NCBI GenBank assembly: GCA_049999765.1
Contig: JBNGIQ010008255.1
Span: 1-64,000 of the forward strand
DNA from: Phaeoceros laevis
Lineage: Eukaryota > Anthocerotophyta > Anthocerotopsida > Notothyladales
Direction: 5' to 3'
DNA length: 64,000 nt
Below are positions 43,606 to 54,480 of this stretch, in pieces. The notes beneath the pieces were generated by a model. It searched no databases, was not told the DNA's origin, and saw only the letters and a list, made by a program, of their open reading frames with translations. Both the position numbers and the translations under genes were made by a program. The stretch's first letter is position 1, and each line of letters begins with the position of its first letter.

Positions 43606-46600
43606 ATGTCTAGTGAGAGCAGATCGCCTCGTTACCAGTCTCTGAGGGATCCTCTTCTCTCGAAGTCCAGCTCCTTCTCCTGGCGGATTCGGGGGAACTT
43701 GCTCAATGGCATTCCCATCTCTCCCCGCCTCTCGTCTTGCTCATCCTTCCCAAATCGCGGTGGACCGTGGAAATTTACTCCCAACGTTATATGTCCTGAA
43801 GTTGATGAAGGGGACTCCGAAGAAGCAGACGAGACCCGCTCCGAGGCTGATGCCGATTCTACTCTGAACGAATTTCGTGCTGCTGTCAATTTCGGCCGCG
43901 CCGACAGTGACGGATGGCAGGCTACCACAATGGATGGAGCTGCATCTGCCAAACCTGCCAGGATGTGCAAAAGTTCCACTCCGTCGGGCAAGCCTGGAGA
44001 GCTTCAGAAGCAGTCCCAGGATGCCCGACGAACCGCAAGCCGCATCTTTCTGGAGATGCGCAAACAGCTGATGCTGGCAGGCCCAATGATTGGAGTCAAC
44101 CTGATGCAGTACTTGCTCACCATCCTCTCTTTGATGTTTTTGGGTCACTTGGGGGAACTGGAGCTTGCCAGCGCTTCCGTTGCGATCTCCCTCGCCAGCG
44201 TCTTCGGTTATGATGTTCTTGTAAGTGTCCATCATTTGTTTGAGTCCTCTTTCACTGAGTATGCTTGAGTTCTCCCAACTCCGTCACGCCCAGACATTCC
44301 TTGATGCAGCCCCTGTGGCCAAACGAGGAAACCACTTCGTCCAGGGACGACAGTCGCTTGGTGTTGTCGTCAGGATTTCAAAATTCTGGATCACAACAAA
44401 AATGTCCTAGCATCTCACCGACGTGAAAGAGAAATTCTGTAGCCTGGAGAAAGAAGCAAAAGAAATAGAAATTGAACTTCGTCTATTTCATGTTCTGCAC
44501 TTCTCTTTGCGCAGGAAGGAACAGAAGTGGAACAAGTTCTTCTCTTGCCGGTGTGACTAACATGGCAGATTTTTAGTATCTGCAGTGAGATTTTGCCTCT
44601 GCTGACACACCAGCGATTAGAGTGATATGGATTAGGTTAAGTAGCAATTATTATAGAAGATTAAGATGCAATGGCTGACCAATCTTTCTTGAAAATATTC
44701 GTCCAGCCTTATGCAGTAGAGATGTTCCCCAATCGAGAAGACTGGATTTCACAACGCAACTAGACAGAAGGTTGATGTTTCTTGAAAGATAGAAATTGAT
44801 GGTATGCCGTTGGCAGATTGGCATGGCAAGTGCGCTGGAGACACTTTGTGGCCAAGCATTTGGGGCCGGGCAGTTTTACATGCTGGGAGTCTATTTGCAA
44901 CGAGCCTTGGTGGTCTTGCTGATAGCTTGCATCCCCTTGACGTTTATTTTTCTGTTTATGGAAAATCTGCTTCTTCTCATCGGGCAAGACCCCTTGATAG
45001 CCAGCAAAGCAGGAGATTATGCCTTTTGGCTTATACCAAGTATATATGCAGCTGCTCTCCTCCAACCCTTGATCAAGTACTTGCAGACACAGTGCATTGT
45101 TTTGCCGATGCTTCTTTGCTCCGCTGCAACTCTGGGAATACATGCAGGGCTTTGCTGGCTGATCATACATCAATTAGGACTAGGTTACAAAGGTGCAGCA
45201 ATTGCCACAAGCATTTCGTTTTGTGTCAATGTGGTGTCGGTGTTTCTGTACATGAGGATCTCAGGAGATTGCAATCATACTTGGGACGGTTTGTCGAAAG
45301 ATGCATTCCGAGATTTCAAGGAATTTTTGAAACTTTCCCTGTCCTCCGGGACTATGGTCTGGTGAGTCATTTTTAGTAATCCGTATATTACAATCTGAGT
45401 GGTGTTTTTTGGGAAGTTTGGGGCCTGACATTGGGTTCTAGTTGTGTCTCATGAAAGCATTTTCATTTTCGCAGCTTGGAATACTGGTGTTTTGAAACAA
45501 TGGTTCTGTTTTCTGGTCTGTTACCCAATCCTCAACTGGAGCTAGCAGCTTTTTCGATATGGTGAGAAAAGTGGTTTGTTAGCTTATGCCTGTTTCGGAC
45601 CATGAGAATCGAAGGGTAAATTGCAATTGAGACGTTCTCTGAGGATCTCACTGGGTCCTAGAACAGTTTTTCAGGCAGTTGTTTGACGAATTGCCGTTTT
45701 TCTCATGTTCACTTGCAGTTTGAATACCGTCACGTTGAATTACATGATCCCGTTTGGCATCAGCGCAGCAGTGAGGTTAGTGCCTGTCTCACATGCTCAT
45801 TCCTGATGGCCCTGGAGCTTGCTGGTTGGGTTCACACCCGGCGGTCACTTACGTACAACATGCTTCATTGCGTTGCTGGCTTGAAAACTGCAGTACTCGT
45901 GTGGCAAATGAACTTGGAGCAGGACGTGCCCATGCTGCCAAGTTTGCAGTATACGTGACGGTAGCGCTTGCGATCACCCAAGCAACTGCAGTAGCGATCT
46001 TCTTTGTGCTGGTTCGTTCCGTATGGGGCCGTCTTTTTACCAACGAGCCGGAAGTAGTGGAGCATGTGAGTGAATTCATGCCATACTTGGCAGTTACGAC
46101 AGCGGCGGATAGTATACAGGGTGTCCTTTCAGGTTTTCTTCTCCTCTGGAAAACCCTTGTGTAATGTGTTGCTGACTCGTAAACAGCACTGTGCATGCTA
46201 ACAGACCATGTCGAATTCCGTTGTCAGGTGTAGCACGAGGATGCGGATGGCAAGAACTTGGTGCTTACATAAATCTGGGAGCATTTTATGGTGTTGGTGT
46301 GCCGGTGGGAGTGATTTCGGCCTTTGTTTTCCATCTGGGAGGAAAGGTCAGCATGTGTGGTAATAGCAAAGCGCTTACTTTTCAAGTGCGTGTGGGTTCA
46401 CTCCCTTGGTTGCTTGTACGTGTAGGGTCTCTGGTTTGGCTTGCTTTCCGGCCTTATCCTTCAGACTTTCGTATTACTCTACATAACCTTCACTACCGAC
46501 TGGGATAAGCAGGTCAGCTGTCCATCAAGCTGGTTCTGGGTTTTCGGCCGTCCTTTGGTCCGATGGATGAAAGCTGAGCTTGTACTGGCCGGTGCAGGCA

Positions 46601-46717
46601 GCCGCAGCAGCATATCGTGTGGTCCCCGAGTCTGCATCTATCGATAATTCTCCTGAACAGCGGTCCAGATCTTCTCGTCGGTTGCTCGAGTCACCTGAAG
46701 TTGTAGATGATATGTAA
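43606..46717 (+). CDS. MATE-family (DTX/ALF5-like) efflux transporter
   Basis: Eight exons in frame give 622 residues: 43606-44220, 44817-45361, 45475-45561, 45719-45775, 45894-46132, 46228-46346, 46426-46512, 46598-46717. MATE proteins exchange organic cations or metabolites for H+ across vacuolar or plasma membranes. Signatures: PMIGVNLMQYLLTILSLMFLGHLGELELASAS (first helices), SALETLCGQAFGAGQ (the plant MATE L-x-T-L-x-G-Q-A-x-G-A motif), LLPNPQLELAAFSIC, STRVANELGAGR and GVARGCGWQELGAYINLGAFYGVG. The number of hydrophobic segments fits 12 helices. The N-terminal 150 residues before helix 1 are unusually long, Ser-rich then acidic (EVDEGDSEEADETRSEAD), and probably cytosolic. Intron 1 (596 bp) is the longest. 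Confidence 0.95.
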
Positions 46718-47742
46718 GTCAGCAGGGACTGTGCTAAAGTGGACATTCACCACTTTGCCATAGGTCCTTACGTCTATTTGAGTACAATGTATCATTCACC
46801 AATGGCACAACGCACGCCACTTACAATGATCAACAATTCCCTCAAAAAGGAAGACCACCCTGGTCATACTGCGTCGTACATGTCGGGTTGAGAATTCCAA
46901 AACGAGTTCCCCTAAAAGTGGCAGGTACACGGATGGACGTGCAGGGATTTGGATCAAAGGTGGAGGTATCTCCAGCGACATTCATGAAGAAGGCTGATGG
47001 ACCTGCGGCCCTCAGGCGAGTGTGTGATGAGTGTAGTGCAGTGGCTGGATTGGATCATCAGCTCGCGGGATCGCGGCTGTGCCCTTGGAAGGACTGAAGC
47101 TGGCTGTACTAGGCGGAGCTGATGCAGGTGCCTGAGGCGGAGATAGCAAGCTTTCCAGCAGCGCAACCGATTAAGGTTCAAGTGGCATATGCTGACTCGA
47201 GATTAGCAGAGCAAGTTCAACCATCTGAAGGCAGTGTGAAGCGTCACAGTACCGCGAAGACCGTAGGATTCCCGAAAGAACCAACTACAGTAGTCTAGTC
47301 TATGGTGAGACACTGAGATCAATCAGAAGCTGAGGGAGGTAACAGGTGCATTGCGATCCCGTTTCCTTGGAAAAAGAGCGCTTCTTTCATTTCCCTGAAG
47401 ATGATACAGCTCGACTGCACCAGTACCCGAGGGTACTTCACATTTTGTCAAAGTAATCACAGGAATTCCCCAGGAACTTTTTGCCTCATGGAGAAGGTGT
47501 GGTTTTCTAGCAGTCCTGCGCTTGGCTTAGAAAATGGATACGTTGCTATGGATTACTGTACCGTCCCGGATCCATCACGGGGATCATTCGACTTTAGTAC
47601 ATTACTTTGCATCACGGCTATGGCACAAACAAGTTGGCTGTGAAACCATCTCCTGCCACAACATCCACGTCCTTTGCATGGAGCCAGGTGGATTTGGTAG
47701 CGGTTGTCGAGAGTGACGCCTGCGTACATCCAGGATTGGCTA
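46718..47742. other. Intergenic between convergent MATE and SMC2
   Basis: No gene recognised. It contains the two 3' flanks; frames are short and unrelated to known families. Confidence 0.6.
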
Positions 47743-50700
47743 CTACCTTCCTGGAACCGTTCGGGTAACGGTGGACACCCCGTCAACGAACTTAGTGCGA
47801 AAAATGACATTTGCATTTGTGAACATTCCCTCCTTGAGCGAAACCACAATAAACTGGAAATAAACAAAACTCTTAGTCAAATAACAAAAAACATCAGGGT
47901 ACTAGACAACGGCAACAACGCTTGACAAGCACAAACCTGTGACTGTGGAAAGTGAGATTTTATCATCCGGCCGATGTTCTGCGTGTGACTTAGATCAAGA
48001 GCCGCGTCAACCTGAACGAGTTGGCTCATGGGTAAGTATCTGAGCCCTGTAATTACTAGAGAAGCGGATTGCACCCAACACATTAATGAATCACAAGCCT
48101 ACCTCATCCAGAATGTACAATGGCGCTGGTTTGAATAGGAGCAGTGAGAGGATAAGTGACAATGCAAGCAATGAACGCTGCCCTCCGCTGAGTTCCGACA
48201 AAGACTGCTTCCAAACACCTCCAAACGCTACACGAACTTCAAGCCCTTCAAGAAAGTCGCCCCCTTCAGGTGGCTCCAATTTTGCTGTTGTGCCAGGTAA
48301 AAGAGTGGAAAAGATGGAACCAAAATCTCTGGTTCAAACGATGGCCACAGTTAGATTTGGACATGAAACAGTATTTTCAACCGAAGTTCTGCTGGGGCTT
48401 ACTTATTCACTTTTTGCCAAGTAACCTCAAGGGCCTCCTTTTTTTTCTCATCAAGCTCGCGTATCACTGACTGAATTTTCTGCTTGTCATTCTATCAGCC
48501 AAACAAGCGATTAGCGCAACTAAAAAGAGGTGATCATAGACCGTACAGGCTTCGGTTTCTACCTCAATGATGCCTTTTTTTTTCATCAGTTCGTTGTAGT
48601 CTTCTTCAGCTTTCTGGAACATGTTCATTGCTTTCTTGTTTATCATCTTCTCTACCCTGTCAACCAGTTTGTAACGAACAAGCAGTTGAGAACAAAAAAC
48701 GCACTCACGATAAACAAGCCATACAAGACATTAACAGGACTTTCTTACTTCTCCTGCTCGGTGCGCCGTGATTCTAGCTGTTCTTTAGCCTGAACGGGAT
48801 TGCGGACTGAGAAGTCATACGCTGTACCAGGCTTTGCAAAGAACTGTTTCTCCGACGATATCCAATCATGCTTTTTCAGCAGATCGTCTACTGTCTTTGC
48901 AGAAACATTGTGCGCCTCCTCCATTCGTTTCACCTACAATGGCCTTTCAAACTAATCGGTTATGCATTCATGATGAGTCAACATTCACAAGTGTGGGCAG
49001 GGGTATTACTGACCTGATTCTCAATTTTTTTGATGTTGAGACTGCAATCTGTCATACTTTGCTGGAGCCTTGAAAGACTCCTTGACATAGAGCCTATCTC
49101 AGTATCACACTCTTCAATTTTAGATCGACTTTCACTTATCTCGTCCTGAATTCTGTCGTATTCATTCTTCAGAGCCTCAATCTGCAGGAAAAGGTTTTGT
49201 CAGTCTACAATCTTATGGGCCAACCTTTTCTCGAGTCAGTACGCTGCTCAGGGACAACTCAAGTAACATCTACACATGAAAAACCATCACCTTTGAGCTG
49301 AGAGTGCTACGTTGCACTGTCAGGGCTTCGATGTTAGCCTGCATGGACGAGAGCTGTGTTGCAAGAGAGAGCTTCTCTTGCACTGCTGCTTCATTTTCCA
49401 TCAACAGCCTCTCCCTCGTGCTTTCCATAGCCTGTGAAAAAATTGTAAGCTAGACAGAATACCTACAAACAAAAGATGCTTCACAGTCAAAAACTTGTAT
49501 ACTACCTTTAACTCCTTGACTGCAGCTGCTAGCTCAAGTTTTACAGCTTTTATTTTAATTTCGAGAGAGCTGATTCGAGTGTCACGATCTCTCCCATGCT
49601 CATTTATGCTTTGCTGGATGGTAGCTAACAGCTCCAGGCAGTCTGTATGATGTTGCTCTTTCGTAGAGGCCTCGAGAACTTCCCTTTCCAGCTGCATTTC
49701 CATTGCTTGCACCAGTTCATTGAGCTGAAAATCGGTTAGTTAGCATGGTCAGCATCACCTGCTACCATCCTGCTACTTTGGCTTAGATGAAAGGAATCAC
49801 ACTTGCTATAACACAACCAATCCTACCTTGTGATGCTCACTTTGCGTCGCCCTTGTTTCACAAAGTGTAAGGTCATAGGTCTTGAGCTCCAGTTGTGCCT
49901 TCATGCTGCTGTATTGCCTGTGCAGCGGCAAAAGACTCGAGACCTTTGGAGCGAAAATGGTGGTCAGAGTCCCAAACTAAGAGTGAGAATTTGGTTTGCT
50001 AAGGTAGGGTCAAGATAGCAACACCCTTAGTGCTAAGATCTCAGATTCACACCTGTTGCTCGATGTCGACAAGCTTCTGGAGGAGGATTGCCAACTTGTG
50101 CTCGGCTTCAGCCAGCGCATGAAGTCTCATGAGTAGCTCGCCACCTCCACTGTACAGTTGTAAAAGGTACACTATGAGTTTTTGACTTTATGATTTTGGA
50201 AACATTGTGCTAGCAGAAATTAGGAAGTCGTACTTGCGACTCCCTCCAGTGAGAAGACCGCTTGGCTGGAAAACGTCCCCTTCCAAAGTTACAGAAGTTA
50301 CTCGTATGTCTCGATGAAATGCCACCTTCAGACACATCAAAGGTGCATGGAAACATCATGCCCCACATAAGCTATCAGCCTGGAGAGCTGAAGCAGACGT
50401 CTTCTCGTCCACAATCAGACTTGTACCTGCTTTGCAGTGTCTGAATCGCTACAGACAAATGAGCCTCCAAAGACGTAGGCCATAGCTGCCTGTATAGCAT
50501 GACCAGAAACATCACTTTGGGGGTCACACCTTTTTGTGATCATTAGCAAAGAATGTCGAGGTATATAGACATGATGGTTGAAGTACCTGAAGTTCTTCAT
50601 CGTAGCCAATAAGAGAAAGGGCAACCTTGGCATTTCCATAACCCACCTTTGCATACAAAAAAAGCAATACCCGACGTTCAAGTCAGAAGGCCAGCACCAT

Positions 50701-53151
50701 CCAGAGCAAGGACATGGAAACATCACACCGAAGCCAGTATCAGTGATACCGTTGATGCAGATAGAGTACTCACCACCTTGTCAGCTGCTGATTGGGCTCT
50801 ATGATTGATAGTGTTTCCCTGAATTTTGTTTAGAGGAATAATTGTTACCCTTCGCCGAAGACCACCCTTTTCAAACAGTAATTTTCCAGTGACCTCATTG
50901 TCTACAACAACCTGGAACAGTTTGCCCCCAGCAGCCACCTGTTGGTCGTGGCAATGAGTTGGTAAAAACATCATATCACTGACAACTTACTGTTATTCCT
51001 CACAAAGTCGTGGCTTCTAGTTACACTCCTCAGGCATTAGTGATCAGCACCAAGTTGTCAGAATGAGAGACAAATATGTCACAATCAATTTTTGCTATCC
51101 AATCCTCTGTTCCTCGCCTTAGTGATTAATCCCATCCATACAGAAGGAACGCTGTAACACAGAAAAGCCTAAAAAGACAGTTGTACCTCGAGCGCAGTCA
51201 TTGCTTTGGCATCCTTGACATGAAAGAGCCGAGCCACAACACCTTTAACTCTATGGCGGTCGAAGTCCCTTGTGGGGTTGTCATAAGAAAACTGGACTCC
51301 TCCTAATCGTCCGGAAAGCTCACTGATTTCTTGTTTAAGCTTCTGAACAGCCTCGGTCTTCTCCATACGAGCCTAAACAAACCCAGAAAACATAAGATCC
51401 TCGCAGGAACAGCCAATCGGTGCATGAAAAATGAAAGAGCAAACTGGATGGCACAACACACCTTCTCCAAAGTTTCCATGGAGCCTTCCCTATATCCTAC
51501 ATCCTGTAGAGCTACTTTTAGGTTTCCCACTTCGTCTTTTCGGGCTTCCAGCTCTCTTGCCAGAGCCATGGCTTCATTTTCCTTAGACAGCAGATGCTCC
51601 TTTTTGTCTTTTAGCTCCCTTTCTAAGTGATGGGTTTTCGTCCTGGCCTGCTGTATTTCATTCTCTGCCCTGCTCGCTGCAGCTTTTGCATCGGCCAGTT
51701 GGTCAGCCAAGCTTTTGTCAGCCCCGTGACCACTTTTGCCAAGTCGAACACCCTGCAGCACTTGGTTTCTGTCCGTCAAATTGTGAGAGGTGCCGACGAA
51801 AACACGAAAACAGGTCCTATTAGGACCTAATTAGTTGAGCACACAATACCTGCAACTCGCCTTCAAGCTGTGCTGAATTCTTGACCAGAGTATCCACTTT
51901 CTCCTTCAACCCTGAAACAGAATCATCTGCTCGCTGGAAGCCACTCGTTTTCTCTGCTACTGCTTGCTCCAGATCTGCCATGGTCCTTTCAAGCTGAAAA
52001 ATTGGAGGGTTATGTTCAAGAACGGAACACTAGCATCCAAACAAAACGTGCCCCCATAGCAAAGAGGGAGAGAGACCTGTTGCTGAGAAGCCTTTTCCGT
52101 GTCGAGCGCCTCGTTCAGGTTGTCAAATGCACATGTCTCTTTGACAAGAGCTTTTGAGACTTTGTCAACCTTGTCAATCAGCTGTTTGAGGTTTTCGGTA
52201 GTCACCGTTTCCTTTTGTTGCCGAAGTGCTGAGATTGCACCTTCTTTTTCTGCGACTTCTTCTTGAAGTTGCACCATCTGCTCCTTCTGCTGCCCAATTC
52301 CGTTCTTCAGCTGCTCTACCTCGCCCACGGCAGTATTTTTCACCTTCTCCGCCTCGACAAAGTCATAGGCGATGCAAAACCTTTGCAGATTGCGGATCTC
52401 TTCCTTGTTGTGAGACCACTCCATGTACACAGCCCGCTCCTTACGCAGTTTCTCTAACGCTGGAAGCAGCTCCTGAGCAAGGACATTGTCTATTTCGTCC
52501 ACCTTAGACTGCTTCTTCTCCAGAGTCTTGAGAGCCGCCTCTTTCTTGTTCTCGTACATGCGTGTGCCTGCAGCTTCCTCCAGCATCGACAGAGTCTCTG
52601 GCGGTTTCATGTTGAGGACTTTGGTGATGCGGCCTTGCATGATGAGGAAATGTGGATTGTTGACATTGAGCTGGACGGAGTGGAACAGGTTCTGGACACG
52701 GTTCGGTTGCGCAAGGTGGCCGTTGATCATGTACTTATTCCTCCCGCCAACCACAATCTGCGCAGGCACTGAAATTGAAGTATGCAGGTACAGGGAGGTG
52801 CGACATCATTCTTCAGGGGGTGGGGAAGCTCACCTGGCGGGTGACAGTAATTTCAGCGCAATCCTCATAGCCGATGGGGCTGTGGGAGCTATCGGAATTG
52901 TCGAAGAGAACAGAGACTGTTGCCTTGGTCACACCGGCTTGCCCTTGTTTGTATACCAGTTCCTGAAGGTTGCTCGCGCGAACCTGCTGCAAATTGGTGA
53001 TACCCAGGACGAAGCAAATAGAATCGAGAATGTTGGACTTGCCGGAGCCATTAAGACCCGTGATGGCGTTGAAAAGGGGGTCGAATCCGGGCACCACGGT
53101 GCGAGTGGCGTAAGATTTAAACCCTTCCAAACATATTTCCTTGATAAACAT
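47743..53151 (-). CDS. SMC2: Condensin subunit SMC2 (CAP-E)
   Basis: Core ATPase of condensin I/II, which compacts mitotic chromosomes together with SMC4. About 20 exons, all intact where checked, starting 53151-52834, 52757-52077, 51993-51850, from 51752, and ending 48011-47937 and 47853-47743. N-terminus [18 protein letters not shown]; Walker [13 protein letters not shown]2-specific [17 protein letters not shown] and [10 protein letters not shown]. Coiled coils flank a hinge (VKGVVARLF ... [10 protein letters not shown] ... [10 protein letters not shown] ... [11 protein letters not shown]). A C-terminal head carries the signature [12 protein letters not shown], Walker [15 protein letters not shown] and the end [23 protein letters not shown]. 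Length is about that of other SMC2 proteins (around 1,170 residues). Introns are mostly near 100 bp. Confidence 0.96.
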
Positions 53152-54480
53152 GGCGCCCGCCTGGAAGGGGCTGCTGCTTCGGACCAGCAGTGGGAGGTGA
53201 ATGCAGCAAACGAAGCTGAAGGCTTGACTGCAAACGCAAAGTTGGCGGGAAAATGCCAAGGTGACTCAACTCCAGGACAACTACGGTCAGCTGATCGAGG
53301 CAGCAGTTACGCTTAATAAAGGCTCCGACTCCTCCGAGGCCTCAGACGGGAAAGCTCGAAATTATCCGGGCTAAGTAAAAGCGCCAAGAGTCACAAAAAA
53401 AATTTATCCCGACGACCAAGGTAGTCAACGACACGTGGTCCTTTAGGGGCCCGACACGCGGTCCTTTAGGGGTCCGTAACCCTCAAAAACCTTTAAGCTA
53501 ATCTAGTGAAGTGACTGTAAAGTCTGATCGATGGTACTCATCAAGAGTGGCTTCAGAGCAATGGAGGCGAATGGAATGGCCACTGACGCACAGCTTGTGT
53601 CGTGTGTCCCGCCCTTGCAAGGAAGTTGCAGTTTTCGGCACAAAGCTTGTCATTGTCATCCCAGTTGGCCCGGATGTCAAACAATGTCCTTGTCAGACCT
53701 AGCTACCTACACATCGTTCCACAAACCTGGAAAACTGACATATGGAACTTGGTAATGAATTGTATTCCTGAATGATTTGAATGCAGAAGGCGTCAAGTCC
53801 AGGGCCTTGTTAATACCGATAAACTAAGCTTCCTAAGTTGAACTCCTCATCGAAGAGTAATGGGTTACTCTTGGAAACTTTCTACAAGATGTCAAAGCTC
53901 ACTACCTCCAGAGCTCTAGCTTCTTGACAAACTCTCCCCAACCCCTCCCTTGATAACAGAGGCAAGTGACCATGAAGGCTCCACCAGGCCTCGAACCTAT
54001 CCTGCAAACACATACGTGGAAGCAAAGAATTCCACCGGTCCTTCATGAGTATGCAAAGATAAGAAATGGACTAAGACTACAAGCAGAACTCGCCTCAGCG
54101 AAGTAAGCGAATGCGCAGCCAACACCACCTTGTTGGTTGGTACTCATCTCATCCTCATTAGCATGGGCGTCTCGTGTTTTTTGCTTCAAAGCCTCTTCTT
54201 ACTGGAATTGGGTGCCATGTCTGCTCTGGGCTTGGAAAGTAGATGGCACGTTGTCAAAGATCCTGACTCTGAAGACTTTGAAAGTAAGCGAATAAATAAT
54301 GGCGGAACATAAAAATGTGACAACAGGAGCAATTCTACTTATGGTTTTCATACAGGACTCACCTGGGCATTATCGAGGGCTTGTTGTCCGACACCGTAAT
54401 ATCAAACCCAGGCTCAGCTAACTCCTGGCTATGGGGCCTCTTGACCAGCTTAAAATCTCATCTAGCGCAGAGTACATCCA
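53152..54480. other. Intergenic, no gene seen
   Basis: 5' flank of SMC2 and 3' flank of the next PPR gene. A short repeat at about 53,430-53,478 has two 23-bp units of the form CGACACG(T/C)GGTCCTTTAGGGG. Nothing else was recognised. Confidence 0.6.

Noticed and set aside
46750-47700. Extra exons of MATE or SMC2
   Set aside because: Both genes have complete, in-frame C-termini at 46,717 and 47,743, and the frames between show no homology.
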